A DNA stretch of 64,000 bases, taken from the NCBI GenBank assembly GCA_050084985.1, contig JBITNC010000001.1, positions 194,122,001-194,186,000 on the forward strand, in the 5' to 3' direction. Below, piece after piece: positions 43,611-57,200 of this stretch. The notes beneath the pieces are model-generated. The model saw nothing but the letters and a program-made list of their open reading frames with translations. It made no database searches and was not told the DNA's origin. Within the stretch, counting starts at the first letter, position 1; each line of letters opens with the position of its first letter. Position numbers and translations under genes: made by a program. The DNA is from Nageia nagi. Lineage: Eukaryota; Pinophyta.

Positions 43611-44040
43611 TTTGAGGAATAAGAATCCTTTACATCACTAGCCACATTACCATTCAAGAGCATGTGGAAGAAACTGAATAAGTTCTTGAATTAGCAATAA
43701 CTGAAGAAGATCAAATTGAGAAAGAAGAAGATACCAAGGAGCTAGCAATGATGAACCTAGAGGATGTGGTATTTGATATTCCCATAGAGGAGCAACCTAA
43801 ATTTATGTCACTATTTAAATAGCCATTGACTCATATTATTCCAAAAGGAGAGGCATTTTGAGAAAGGAAAAAGGTATTTCACTCAATTTTCCCACATCAT
43901 TATCCTTTAAACTCCCTAGTGTAACTTCTAGACCATAAAATATTTTCCAATTAAGGGATCAAGATAATTGACATCCAACCAGGTAAACCTATCAACATTA
44001 GTAGTTGGTTAACAACATAATAAGAGGATAAATATATACT
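43611..44040 (+). pseudogene. Gypsy G2 spacer after protease
   Basis: A Glu/Lys-rich decayed stretch (ATLPFKSMWKK-like, then acidic EEDQIEKEEDTKE-type coding) of the kind that links protease and RT. No RT follows on this side. Confidence 0.45.
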
Positions 44041-44049
44041 AAAATATCC

Positions 44050-45611
44050 AATATCTACTAGAATAAGTAGAAGAAGTTGGCCTTCATATGGATAGAAATA
44101 TCTAATAGAATATCCAATATCCAATACCTTAAAAAGTACTTATTGTCCAAGGTAACATGGGGATATATCAACTCATCCTAAGGAATTGTTTTATCCCTAA
44201 TCCCTAAATTCCCCTTGGGAATTTCATCATGCTTTGTATTGGACATCGGTTTTTATTGATATGGTTCAAATTTGATATTAATTATAACATTTTCATATTT
44301 CATGTTTCTAATTCTTATTATGTGTTTGTATTTTATTTTGGTAAAGGTAAAAAATGGATTTTTACATAGGGACCCAAAACCTACTTTTACAAGTTCAACA
44401 CATTTATAGTATATCTAAAAAGGATAAAAACTATTCTATCCTACTCATTATGAAGTACTACTCAGATACAACTCTTGATGTAGCATTTGTGTTAAAAATT
44501 TTAACAATGTTTTCAACTTCCATTAATTTTCTGTCATTGATCATAGTTTTATTGTAATGATCCATGAAGGACCACATGGAAACCATCTTAGCTTTGGTGA
44601 ATTCTATTTTCTTCTGTAAGGGGATTTCTTTGGGAAATTGATCCTAGTCACCTGCTAGAAAGCTTACATTGCATATTCTTCCATATTTTCTCCTATAAAT
44701 TCATATTATATAGCCATTTAATGAAGTCCAGTTGGGCCTTAAGCCATATCTAATTTGTTGCAGATATAACCTCCATGCCATAAAAGAGTGTGAACTTGAA
44801 TTTTTCCTTTTTCTTACTATGATCACCCTCCATCTTAGTGATTTTTTGCTAACCTTTATTAAACTCTATTTCTTCTAAATTTGAATAAATAACCCTCTAA
44901 TTATGAGCCTTACCATTGTAGATGACTTCTTCCTCTTCATTTTGCACTAGATTTTGCAGAATATTCATTGCCTCAAAAGTAAGAGACCCAAAGTCTAAAG
45001 AGGAGATAACAATTGGGGAAGGGGGATGGTGGGGAGAAAACTAAAATGGGGGTTGTATAAAGAGAGATAAGATTGAGAAGAGGGGGAGGGGATGAGAGTG
45101 ATTGCATGTCAGGGGAAGGGGAAGGCCAAGATGCAGGTGCAATTGATAGAAGAGGAGAGTGTTGGTGAAGAATTAGTAGAGGAGAGGGGGGAGGTGAAGG
45201 AAGTGAAGGAGGATGAGGGAGATTCAAGATAAGCATTGCTTTCCTAAGTGGAGCTACAAACTTAACTCCATGTTTAATAAAACTCACCAAAATTTTAATT
45301 AATCCTTGGTGAATTGGGACACTATCTCTATTCCTCCTAATGTAAGTGTCATGTGAGTGAAAGAGGAAGTAAGGAAGATTAACTTGAAAATGTCATTTAA
45401 AGTCAGATAATAGGATGAAATGGTAAACATAGGCCTTTGTGTACCTACCTTATAAGGTGAATTACTTAATCAAGGTATGTACAACATCATTCTAAGGGTA
45501 GGGGATGGTGCTCACCATACACCTTGATTTCCTCTTCATTGGTGTTTTCTTCCCTAGGTATAGGAAGTACTCCACATCCATATTTGATGCTCTCATATCT
45601 TTGGATACCTT
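44050..45611 (-). other. Unassigned region, minus-strand decayed frame
   Basis: The minus strand reads fairly openly from about 44640 to 44390 (EFTKAKMVSMWSFMDHYNKT, IVKIFNTNATSRVVSEYF) and 45290-44973 has a Pro/Ser-rich frame in a purine-rich plus strand. I recognise no domain. Antisense extra ORFs are known in some Tat/Athila gypsy elements, so this could be one, but that is only an inference from position. Confidence 0.3.
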
Positions 45612-45616
45612 CTACC
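45612..45616. other. Target-site duplication of B-plus (left), CTACC
   Basis: CTACC here and at 54212-54216 exactly flank the B-plus LTRs. Confidence 0.92.
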
Positions 45617-46093
45617 TGTTGGAATGTATAATGCATTATTGTAAATAGATGTATTTAATATTCTATTTAAATTCACTAATACTTAAGGGTATTATTTGAT
45701 ACCTTAAGTATTTTAGTGAATATAATAATGTAACTTGTCCTACACTCCAAGTCATGAGCATGCCCCTTAGGTCAAAGATGTGCATGTCATGCTTAGGTCA
45801 TCCAAGGAGGGATTTTGGCCTATAAATAGAAGGCTTCCTCTTTGTAGTGATACACCAATTGTGGAGTAAGGATATGCTATAAGATAGAAGTGTAGGAGTT
45901 GAGATTAGGAGAATTGTAAGAGAGTTGTATTTGTGAGAGAAGTAAAGATCTAGTTAGTGGATGTACTCATAGTTGGAGGAACCACTTTACATATTATGTT
46001 GTGAGATTGCTTTGTGTATTTGTTGGATGTAATTGTGAGCCTTCATGTGATCTTGGTAGTTTAGGAATTATCTTGTTAGTGTTAGTTCCTTCA
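45617..46093 (+). repeat. 5' LTR of B-plus
   Basis: It starts TGTTGGAATGTATAATGCAT and ends TTAGTTCCTTCA. TATA box at 45831-45838. It is homologous in reverse to the B-minus LTRs. Confidence 0.95.
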
Positions 46094-46096
46094 AAT

Positions 46097-46108
46097 TGGT
46101 ATCAGAGC
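46097..46108 (+). promoter_or_regulatory. Primer-binding site of B-plus
   Basis: TGGTATCAGAGC, three bases after the LTR. Confidence 0.9.
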
Positions 46109-46700
46109 ATGCTTGAAGGCCTCTCTTCACATCCTTGGAGTTGAGGCTCTACATCTTAATCTTGGAGGTCCTCATTCTTTATCCTTCACTCCATTGAGAG
46201 GTAAAAGTGATTCAAGGTATACTCATACTTCTCTCAATCTTGATTTACTTAACATAGCAATATATTTTTGTTGCATACTAACATGTATTATTGTTATTTT
46301 CCTATCATATTGCTTTAAGTGTTTGCATATATGTCATTATTTTTGAAGGTTTTGTTTTATTATTAAAATTTAACAAAAAAAAATCTATTCCTTTAAATTT
46401 ACATGCAAATATTTTATAGCAATATATTTTGTTACATTATTTCTTTCTCACTAAAATGACTTATTGGTAATAAAAAAAATGGTAATCTTAAGATTACCCA
46501 TTATATTACTATATTTTGCATACCTTGTTTTATATATATATTACAATTGAGTAACATATAAATACTCCATTTTTTCTCTTCAAAACTGTATGCAAAATGT
46601 TATTGGAAAAGAAGATGTTTTGCTAATAAGAAGGCAAGAGTTTACATCTGTAAAACTTTATCAAATATTTTTTTTTTTTAATTTATTTTACAAAATCTAC
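46109..46700 (+). other. B-plus leader, PBS-proximal part
   Basis: AT-rich and non-coding. GAGAG|GTAAAAG (GT at 46201) is the conserved 5' splice-like sequence. T-rich runs near 46667 precede the cargo, as in the other copies. Confidence 0.6.
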
Positions 46701-48060
46701 ATTACAAGCTATGATAGTAGGTGTAAGCACTCTTATTCAAGGGAGGCATCACTCGATTATTTCTACTAGAAGCCAAAATCCACAAAAGTTATCAAATTAT
46801 TTAGTGTAAATATCCCATAAATCTTTTTCATGCAAACTCTTATAATATCATGCTAATTGTATTCGACCCAGAGAGAGAAAGGTCTATTACATGCAATTTT
46901 GATATATTTTACTCAATGCCTTTTGGCCACAAGAGCTCTATGGGTAGCCATGATCCTACCATTACCTCTGCTTGCAAACCTCTTCTATCAGTTGGCTTCG
47001 CTCTTCATTTGTCTAATTCTATTATCTCTTTGATCCTGCATGCGAATAGTAGCATTTAGATCCCTTGCACTGAGTCTATCTTACTGATGGTAATGCCATC
47101 TTCATCCCAACTCATATGCTAGTCTTTTTATAATACCTATCCACTCTATGGTCAATTATATCCTATGCACATTTTAGTCTACTCTAATTATCATCTAAAT
47201 GCAGGATGTTGCCCCTTACATGAACATTTGATGGCATTACATGTTTGAAGCACATGCATGGGGCAAAAGTTTTTGATTTGATGCATGACTATTCACCTAC
47301 CCTTTGGTTGGCCTTCATGGACTTGCAAGACTAGCATTGAATGTTGTAAATACTTGAATAACATGACCTTTACTTTGCTTCATTCTTGAGATGAATCATT
47401 TCACATGCATTATGCCCTTGGCCTGATTCCTTCTCCTACCTGGCATTCATTGCTATTCAAATACTTCTACCTCCTTATTCCATCACCACTTAGAACTTAC
47501 ACATGACTTTCCTACCAAGGATTTGTCTTCCAACTCTTCAACTACTACCTCATTTTTGCTCAAATTTTTTGATTTCTCCTCACCAAACCCACCTAAATCG
47601 CATTATTTTTCTCTCGTTACCTCTATTGTTTTAATGGCTCCTTATCTACTACCCTTCTTATTTTTCTTACATGTCATCAATCTTGAGTTTTTTCAACAAA
47701 TTTTGGTATCTCCCTCTTGTTTCTAGCTTTTTTTTGTGACCCACTCCTGCAGATGTCTCATGCACCACATGTCTTACACTCATTGCCATGTAGAAAGGGT
47801 CCATGAATTACTTGGTCATAACTACTAATGGCACACTCTTCGTCCCTATTTCCCTATTTTGCTATTATCCTAACGTGCTTATCATTTTTCAATCCAACAA
47901 ACCAACTATATCATGCCATTTTGTGCACAAGTTGACATAAATTTCACATTGATACTCTTATATACTTTGAATATAATGCTGTATATATCATGCAGTATCT
48001 ATCTATATATATTTTTTATTTCATGGCATCTATTTTCACCATGGCCCCCCCCCTCCCCCC
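46701..48060 (+). other. B-plus leader cargo segment
   Basis: About 1.35 kb, less AT-rich and pyrimidine-rich, and different from the three other cargos. Short open frames (46850-47059 and 47523-47726) show no recognisable domain. It ends in a C-rich run (48045-48060) followed by T8. I infer captured DNA of unknown source. Confidence 0.5.
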
Positions 48061-49230
48061 TTTTTTTTACACGACTCCTTCTTTGATCTCACACTCATAT
48101 ATTATGGGCTCTTGTTTTTAAGTAAAATGGGGGGAAGCACTTATGCACATTTTACTTAAAAAAATTAACTTAAATATTTTTTAGTCACAGATGCATGCTT
48201 ATGCCTTAAAAGTTTTTGAAGATACGAAATGCATGCCTAATATATTCTTCAAACTTAATTTTGGGGGATAGAATTAAGTTAAATATTTTAACTTATGAGT
48301 AGTTTACTTAAAAGTTTATGCATGCCTAATATTTTCTTCAAACTTAATTTTTGGTGATAAAATTAAGTTAACTATTTTTTAAGTCAAAAATGCATACTTA
48401 GGACTTAAAATATATTTTAAGATTCATGCTTATGACTTAAAATTTTGAAGGTGCATGCTTATGACTTAAAAATGCATGATTATGCCTCTTAAATTCTAGT
48501 TCTTATAAAGGCATAATGCATGCTTAATTTTTGGATTGATGCATACTTCTTTAAGTTAATGATGCATACTTATACTTATGGATTGATGTATGCTCTTATG
48601 CAAAGTTAGTGGACTTATGTAAAATAAGAGATGATGTAATGATGTCCTTTAGGGGTTAGTAAACAAAACCCATTGGACACTTAGGTTTTGCATTATTAAA
48701 TGGATGATGTTTTACTTATGCTCTTTTATTTCATGTTTCACATTTTGATTTATTTACTTATGCAAACAAAAATGCAAACATTGATATGAGAAACCCCCTA
48801 AAATGAATACATCCACACGTACATTTTACAACATGACTTGTTTGGGGAGCCACAAGGTGAAGACAGGTAGATTGGAGCCTTTAAGTTCAATGATCTAAGT
48901 GGTGAAAAGTTTGTACTATGTAATTGCCTCTAAGTCCTTTGTTGGTTTGGATTTAACTCCAATAGGTGGATAAGTATGTGTGTAGTGATCCCACATATCC
49001 ATACGTCCATTTAGGGATTATCTTGATAACCTAGGAGGATAACTTGAAACCTAATCAAGATTAATAATTTGATCAATCCAATAAATATCAAAACCTTGGA
49101 AAATAGCTCGTACATCTCCTTATGAGAGTATATTGCTACCCAAAGGGAACTGGTTGAGGATTGGTAGGACCTAGGCTCCTCTTGTGTGGGCATCGAGGTG
49201 AAGGCTTAATTTTAGACAATACAACAAGCC
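48061..49230 (+). other. B-plus conserved leader
   Basis: Shares with the other copies GGGGTTAGTAAACAAAACCC (48653 onward), CATCCACACGTACATTTTAC, AGTATGTGTGTAGTGAT (48970s), ATTATCTTGATAACCTAGG and the purine-rich end. Gag should begin shortly after 49230 but does not. Confidence 0.75.
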
Positions 49231-51690
49231 TCAATAATGTCACTTTATATTCAATGGTGTTTTTTTTATGCTATGCTATGGTGATTTATTCTATAAGCAT
49301 GAGGGTTTGCTCATCTTTATTTACTAGCATTATTCTATTTTATGTGTATCATTATTCACGATGTCTTTAAATTAAAATTATTATATTTGTAGCTTATCTT
49401 GAGAACTTAGAACTTTATCCAATAAATGTTTTAATACAAGATAGAAATAAAAATAATATTTTTGAAAAGTTCCACTCACATGCCCAAGTGGATAGCCAAA
49501 CTAAGTAGATGTATGATCGACAGAGTTGGAGTTAAAACTCTTAAGATTTGTGATAGAAGAACTAGGTATATGGAATAACGCATCATGAGTAATCTAAGAA
49601 AAATGACACCTAATGTTGAAAAATGGGTATTACACCCATTGATCCCCTTCTTGTGTTAGTCGTGCAACATAAGTGGACTCCTAATGAAGGTCTCATTGCC
49701 ATATTGTAAGTGCAATAGTATAAGGGTGATAGTCCTCATGAGGATGCAACCTTGAAGGACCTGCATAGTGCAAAAAATGAAAGATAAATGGTGTCCATGA
49801 ATAATAAAGAATGATCTTCTATGTCTAGTTTGGATGATAGATAAGTGTGAGTATGAGATGCAACTATTCGACATCCTCCAAGTGATGGATAAAGTAGATT
49901 GCCCATCGACAGAGACTTCAATCACCTTGTATGTGAACTAGATTTTATTACATCATAGTTTGTAACACAGTGTAAGCATGTTGTAAGACTCGACCTTGAA
50001 TACATCGATAAAGAATATCTTGGGGAAGATACGCATGTAGACCTTAGAAAATGGTCAAATCCATGATGACTAACAAAGTGAGTCAGCTCTCTCTGGAGGT
50101 ATCATACACAAGTGAAAATGATGATGATCAACTAGAATACAATGAATTTATAAAATTCCAAACTAACTAGATCATCAATCATCAATGGGAACATCAAAAT
50201 GGATCAAATACAAGCATAATAAAGAATGTGACTTTATCCTTTACTTTATTAAAATGTTAGAAAATATTCCCACTGATAAGCCCAAGTGGGTGGTGCTTAC
50301 GGCTTGATTAATGCTATTCTAGTACATGGTCACTAGAATCCAAAGAATTAGCATCATCTTCAAATATGCTAAAATTGGATGTGTCCAATCCCTAAAGATA
50401 TTGATGTGAAAGAGGTGAAAAGTGATAAGAAAATGAAAATCAATGGTACAAAATATGATGTTCACCTCGTCAAGTAATGTGAAAAGAGTATGTAGATGAC
50501 CATTGAAGCCTATGATGACAAATTACCCATGCAATAATGAGTGGTTCAAAATACTCCTATGGATGTAGAGAAGGTGTTCCAATGTAGCATACAAATTGCA
50601 ATAGATAGAGATTGAATAGAGTATAAACCATTATACGCCATGTCCAATTAGGTGGACTAAGCAAATGAAATAATTAACGAACATGATCCTCATGATTGAG
50701 TTGAAGAATCATGTAAATACCATAATGATCATTTGGGTATAATTGCAAAAATAATAGTCATTGTTGCAATAAAACCTTAAATGTGATCAAAGCATGATTT
50801 TCTAAAGTTACATGAACACTGCAATGCACTATGTTGTCTTGAATTTCATTCGGTAGGGCATGAAATTGAGACACATCCATGATGGATAATGGCTCAAATC
50901 ATAAATGCAAAACATTGAATGATAAGTGAGGGTCATTTATGACTATTTATAATGCATATGATTTGATATATTCAATTATAATAATTATGCCAACTAGAGA
51001 AAAAGATTTACAATGATAAAATATCTCATCTACCACTCATTTAATTGAGTGAAACCATACACATCATGTCATGTTAGGATGGTAATAACGACAGTACCAC
51101 TAAGTCATGTAATGACTAAGTCATCACTATGCTATTTTTCTCTCTTCTCTTGAATATTAAGTTGGATAGTTTACTCATGAATGAAAGGTTGATCATCATG
51201 ATTTCCATAGAAAATTTTACTACACACATGGGAAGTTCTTCCCTAAGTTTTGATACAGAAACAAACATATGGGTAGACTTAGAGAATGCCTACCTTTGCC
51301 ATGAACTGGTTGCCACAAAGGCTTAGATCTAAATAATGGGCCAACATTATGATATGCTACAATAAGAGAAAGCTGTATGTATATATTAGTACCATGAACT
51401 TTTGGCTAAGCATAATAAACTACTACCTAAGAAAAATATGTGGCAATTACAAGCCAAAGAGATTGAGATACAACTTAAGCATGATGCAAGTAATAGCCGC
51501 TATGAAATGCGATGATTAAAAGAATAATGGAAGTAAAGGGCTTTCCAATATAAGTCTATCCTTCACCACTTTGGTATTCACATTCCAAAGGACATAGCAT
51601 CTCAACCTTTTGTGGGTCCTACCACAGTTGACCCACAATCTCAATCACAACAATCAGTCACTCTGGTATGGAATGGATATTCCTACACCA
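49231..51690 (+). other. B-plus interior of unknown origin replacing gag-pol
   Basis: About 2.4 kb with no gag-pol similarity that I can see and only short frames on both strands. Some stretches read moderately well on the plus strand (for example around 51129-51326, YLCHELVATKA), but nothing identifies a family. It may be captured host sequence or another element's debris. Confidence 0.4.
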
Positions 51691-51772
51691 AAACCATGCA
51701 TCCTTTATTCACCAAGCCTTGTTCTAAAGTAGGGTTGGTGACATATCCCTCCAGCGGGAGTATTGGTTGAAT
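51691..51772 (+). pseudogene. Remnant of copia pol C-terminus in B-plus
   Basis: The plus strand reads LFTKPCSKVGLVTYPSSGSI then TGA. It aligns with the pol end of family A (LFTKPLPEAQF...GLVKLPSRGS) with an internal deletion of about ten codons. This shows B-plus descended from a coding element. Confidence 0.75.
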
Positions 51773-51979
51773 TTTTATTGAATTCTTTATTGGATATTGT
51801 AATAGATATGCAAATTTTTCCAAATCCAAGCAAGTTCTTGATGAAACAACTACAGATTTGTTCATCTACATTTTGTTGTTTCTTCCATGTTGGGAAGGTG
51901 GATCCATTTTGATGGATTATGTTACATTACTAAATCCAAGTCTCTTTTGTTGATGACATTATGTTGTATAGTATTGATT

Positions 51980-52575
51980 TTGTTGTACACATCCATGATA
52001 AGTTCACTTTGCATGAGGAACTTGTTGTACAACTTGGCCTATCTTGCATTGTTTAGTTATCCATATGTGAGGAATTCATATGTGTCTTTTGACACTGTTT
52101 GTATGTGCATACTCTATATTTTGGCCTATCTTGCATTGTTCAATTATCCATATGTGAGAAAGTCTTATGTGTCTTTTGGCACTGTTTAGTTATCCATATG
52201 TGAGGAACTCATATGTGCATGCTTTATTCTAGCACTGTTCAGTTATCCATATGTGAGGAACTCTTATGTGTCTTTTGGTATTGTTCAGTTATCCATATGT
52301 GAGGAGCTCATATGTGCATGTTTTATTCTAGAACTATTCAATTATCCATATGTGAGAAACTCTTATGTGTCTTTTGGCACTGTTTAGTTATCCATATGTG
52401 AGGAACTCGTATATGCATGCTTTATTCTAACACTATTTAGTTATCCATAAGTGAGGAACTCATATGTGCATATTTTATTCTAGCACTATTCAATTATCCA
52501 TATGAGAGGAACTCTTATGTGTCATTTGGCACTATTCATTTATCCATATGTGAGGAACTCATATGTGCTTACTAT
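51980..52575 (+). repeat. B-family 3' minisatellite, about 10 units of about 50 bp
   Basis: The core TTATCCATATGTGAGGAACT recurs from 52055 to 52560 at spacings of roughly 45-55 bp (one interval near 88). Two variants alternate: one continuing CATATGTGCATGCTTTATTC and one CTTATGTGTCTTTTGGCAC, so the real period is a dimer of about 100 bp. Same position as the family A array but a different sequence. Confidence 0.85.
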
Positions 52576-52607
52576 TTTTGTAATGATAATCAACACATGT
52601 TTTATAT

Positions 52608-52806
52608 ACAGTAGGTGACTATAAGTATTGGCTTGGCATCCTCTGTGATGACTTATAGTGCACCATAAAATCCATGTATTTTTTGTTGACTACAAGTATT
52701 GGCTTGGCATCTTCATGATGACTTATAGTGCAACATAAATCCAAGTATCTATTGGTGAATATAAGCATTGGCTTGGCATCTCTGTGATGGCTTATAGTGC
52801 ACTCGT
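52608..52806 (+). repeat. Three direct repeats in the B-plus 3' block
   Basis: GGTGACTATAAGTATTGGCT plus TGGCATC, then TGATGACTTATAGTGCACCA, occurs three times at about 65-68-bp spacing (52612, 52687, 52754). Family A carries a single copy of this unit (27340-27385). Confidence 0.8.
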
Positions 52807-53723
52807 GGCCACATTTTTTTCTTCTTCCATGATGATGGAAGCTTGATCCATGATCATGGATTTTTTATGTATGGTTTATGAAATTTGAATCATTTTAATT
52901 GATTCATGCTACCAATTTCATCATTTTTCTCTTAACTAGTAGCATAGTTAAGCTGGACTTCTACTTGGCTCACTCTTGGTAAAGTCAAGTTTATTTGTTG
53001 TGGCATCTTGACTCACTCTTGGTAAAGTCAAGTGTATGGCACCTTATGGCTTTATGCATATTAATGTGGTACTTAAGATGGCATTTTGTGCCTTATGATA
53101 TTTGTTTTGCTTGTAAATCTTGGTGTTCATATTAGTCACATTGGTATTTCTTCATGGAATGCTATACATGTATTTGTTTGATGAAGTTATCATCAAAGGC
53201 AAGAACTTGTCTATATTGTTGTGATGACACTCCTCATATAAAACAAATACACAAGTGCACAAGTGATAGTGCACATGTCTTGATATATGCACAAGTGATA
53301 TTGTTAGATATCATACTTGATGATTTATGTCATCCTTGTTATTATGCATTTATGATGCTTTATTATGATTAGTGTATGGATAGTGTGATTTATATATCCT
53401 TGTTGATGTGAATATGATGCATCTAATCAATCTTGTTATTTGAGATGCTTATGATTTGTAAGTTTCTTTAAGATTACAAGTTGCTTACCTCAAGTATGCA
53501 GGCTCCTCAAGACTCTTTAGACTTCTAGTTGGATGACTACTTCATGTACATTGAAACTAGTTGTGGTTATTGATTGTATTTGATAAAGTAGTGAGTCTCA
53601 AAATAGATTTTTCTTACTTCACAAATATGTAAAAAGTTCTCATTTCTGTTGTATCTATTTGGAGGAGAACTCTCTTACTTTCTCTTCTTCTTCTCTCTTA
53701 CTTACTCTATCCCAATATTGCAT
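52807..53723 (+). other. B-plus conserved 3' non-coding block
   Basis: No coding. Shares with A and B-minus TGATGCATCTAATCAAT, AAGTTGCTTACCTCAAG-like, TGTACATTGAAACTAGTTGT and a TCTCTTCTTCTTCTCTC stretch before the polypurine tract. Confidence 0.65.
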
Positions 53724-53734
53724 TAAGGGGGGAG
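53724..53734 (+). promoter_or_regulatory. Polypurine tract of B-plus
   Basis: AAGGGGGGAGT-type purine run immediately before the 3' LTR. Confidence 0.85.
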
Positions 53735-54211
53735 TGTTGGAATGTATAATGCATTATTGTAAATAGATGTATTAAATATTCTATGTAAATTCACTAATAC
53801 TTAAGGGTATTATTTGATACCTCAAGTATTTTAGTGAATATAGTAATGTAACTTATCCTACACTCCAAGTCATGAGCATGCCCCTTGGGTCAAAGATGTG
53901 CATGTCATGCTTAGGTCATCCAAGGAGAGATTTTGGCCTATAAATAAAAGGCTCTCTCTTTGTAATGATACACCAATTGTGGAGTAAGGATATGCTATAG
54001 GATAGAAGTGTAAGAGTTGATATTAGGAGAATTGTAAGAGAGTTGTATTTGTGAGAGAAGTAAAGATCTAGTTAATGGATGTATTCCTAGTTGGAGGAAT
54101 CACTTTAGATCTTGTGTTGTGAGATTGCTTTGTGTATTTGTTGGATGTAATTATGAGCTTTCATGTGATCTTGGTAGTTTAGGAATTATCTTATTAGTGT
54201 TAGTTCCTTCA
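53735..54211 (+). repeat. 3' LTR of B-plus
   Basis: It starts TGTTGGAATG and ends TTAGTTCCTTCA. It matches 45617-46093 and is followed by CTACC at 54212-54216. TATA box at 53939-53946. Confidence 0.95.
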
Positions 54212-54216
54212 CTACC

Positions 54217-57200
54217 CTAATTCTTCATTCCTATTTCTTTAATAATTAGTTTTATGTTAACCATAAACTTAGTTCCTTATACTATGACTCTCCCTTCAAC
54301 CCATGTTTGGGAAAATTGGAGTGACTATCTCTCATTGAAGCCCTGTAGTACATCTACAAAGCCTTGGACACCTCCATCACATAGAATTATCCAAACTATA
54401 GCATCTTCCTTAAGCTCATCACCTAACTTCAACTTTGTTTTTTTCTACCTCATCATTTTGCTTTCTTCATGCTGCTCCATTTGTTGTAGTCGAGTTTATA
54501 ACATGCATATACAAGATTTAGCTTTAAGTTTCTTCCTACTTACACCACTTGATTGAGTTCATTCTAGGGTTACGATTATCTCTTAGAGTAATGCCCAAAT
54601 ATTCATTCCTTCCTATACATGATGATGATTTCCCACACCTAGTTATCTTGTCATCCACCTTCATAGAGCTCCACTTGTGATCATAGCACCTTATTTCATG
54701 CCACACTTATCACTTAGTGAGTTGTTAAGCATGGGGAGTGAATGATGCTTTCCAGGATTTATGGTTAGATCTTTAAAATACCTTTGTTGTAAGCCTTTGA
54801 GAAGGCTAATTTAATGTTGATTTGAGTCATCATGTGAGTATGAAGTCTTCCCTACCACCCTACCATTATTATGTGTTTATATTTGAATGTATGAAAGAAA
54901 GTATATTTAATATATTTTTGATATTGTAATGTATTATTGTTTGACATCCATGTAATCTCCCCTAAAATTTGCCTCTAAGAATCCTAATATCCTAGTTACC
55001 TATATTTGCATTCGTTATCATCCTCATCTCCAATTGTTTATATAACATTGATTTTGCAACATTTGTTTATGTTATTTTAGTTATTGTCTCATTTGATTTT
55101 GAAACCTTTTGATCTTATTTGATAAAAAATATTTGAAGGTTCTTTTATGGGATATTTTCTTAAATGTGCTTTTTGTAACTTGTGATTTGTATATTATACA
55201 CCCTTTTGACATTACAATCCAACTCCCCTCACCTTTTTATTTTTGATTTTATTATGGCCCAATTATAACTATGTGAGGTGATCTTTAATTGCTGTCATAT
55301 ATTATTGATTTTTTATTTGCACTCTCATATATAATGAATTGATAACCACCTTTAAAGGCCTTCAAGGGTGGTTTAAAATTATTCTAAAATAACCTTGGTG
55401 GTGTAGTGTGTAATAGTAAATATCATCTAAGCATTTGCATGGTAGCATCTTTTCGTTTAAGCATTCAAGTTTTAGAATATTTCTTAAAGTAATTATAATG
55501 CTATGATTTTGGCTTGGGCATAAAAAATATTTGGTTGAAATAAATTTCCTTTTGACTTTAGAAGATTTAAATGTCCTTTTTGTAATACAATAATTTAAAT
55601 GTTATGGAATTAAAAGATTTACCTTTGGGAATTCTTTAATATTTGCATATAATGTTTTGAATCTAAGCATTGAAAATTATGACTTTCACTCATCCTTAGT
55701 GTTCTTTAAGCATATAAAGGCATATGATGAATGAATTTTAGCATGTTACATTATATCATAAGGATGAGTTTTTCAAATGTAATTAGTATAGGAATCATAC
55801 TATTTTCAAGTTTCCTATGAAAGGACTTTCTTTATCCTTCATTAAAGTTGTTAATTTGCATTTATATTACTTTAACCAAGGCATACTTACTTCTTGATTA
55901 TGTATGAGTCGAATTAAAAGCTCGAAGGTGAATTCCATGAGTTGGATACCTATGGTTAACCGTAGAGATTTCGAAATGTTCGAATTTTCCAAAATTTTCA
56001 ACACTCCTATTTTATTGAAAGATTCTTAGTTTTTAGAAGGGTAATTGGGGAAGTATATATATGTTAAATAAATTATATTGCATTGTGAGGAAATCTTAAA
56101 ATACCTTACACAGTTATATTTTGTATATTGACCAAATGACAACTAGAAAAAAGGGAATATCAAGATACCATTTATGTGTTTGCATTTACATGAATGATAC
56201 TACAATGAGTAATAAATGGTTCATTATTGAATGAAACTTGTTTCAATAGTTGATATGAATAATTAGGTTATTTGATTTTAATAGGAAATTACAATGTGAT
56301 ACATGTATTTTATCCTTGCATATTAAATAATGTGAATAATTAAATGGGATTTTGGTATTTGACCATTAATGAATATAATTGCCTAAAAATAATAGTTCAT
56401 TTTCTTTTTACAAGAATTAATACATTATCAATGAGTTTATAAATGATTGATTTCTTGAGATTTTAAGAATAATTCATGGTTATTATTGTAAGAATGATGT
56501 AGATGATTAAAGGAATCTTCACATATAATTTTTTATGCAATTTCTATAAACTAGGAGATATAAATTAGTCAAATGATATTAAATATGTTCATTGCTTCTT
56601 GAATGATGAATAAATAAATTTTAATTGTGAAATTTTTTCCTTTATGTAAATTTATGCTTTCAATATTTACTTTAATTCAACTTATTCTTAGAAAAAGGAA
56701 CTTGGAATATTAAAGGATAATTATTAGGAAACTCTAAACATTATAGGTTGAGTAAAATTGAATAGAGGTTTTAAGCTAAGAATATGAGACGCTTAAGAAA
56801 CAAAGGTGATTAAAGGAAATCTTCTAAAAGCACATGTTTTTCTCAAATCATTGACTTAAAATAAAATCTTTATATTAAGGTGCCTTGATTAGTAAATCCA
56901 TTTGATTGGATCTTCAAAAGAAAAGCTTAAACAATTGAAACTCTTTATGATACCTTTATTAATTAGGAAATCTACAAAAATGAATAGTCTTAGGTATTTA
57001 TAGAATAAATCTTATCCACTTAAGAAAATGACTAGCTTAACCTTAGGTTAATACTATACAATTCGTCATGAGTATGATTTTGCATGTATGAGACTTTTGT
57101 GTATAAGTAAATCAAGATTACTTGGTTATGGGTAATTAAGTTCATATGCGAGTTATGTATTATGAATCCTTGAGATTCCAATGTGATAATTACAAATGAT

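Larger units (their letters stand above)
45617..54211 (+). mobile_element. Copia B-plus, non-autonomous 8.6-kb element
   Basis: Two 477-bp LTRs (45617-46093, 53735-54211), a perfect CTACC duplication, a primer-binding site and a polypurine tract define a complete insertion. The LTRs differ at about two dozen positions by eye (about 5%). The leader and 3' non-coding block match the other copia copies, but gag, protease, integrase and RT are absent; only a scrap of the pol C-terminus remains (51697-51770). It fits a large retrotransposon derivative mobilised in trans. Confidence 0.92.

Noticed and set aside
44973-45290. Pro/Ser-rich minus-strand frame as an extensin-like protein
   Set aside because: It comes from a purine-rich plus-strand stretch with no signal peptide or regular SPPP repeats.
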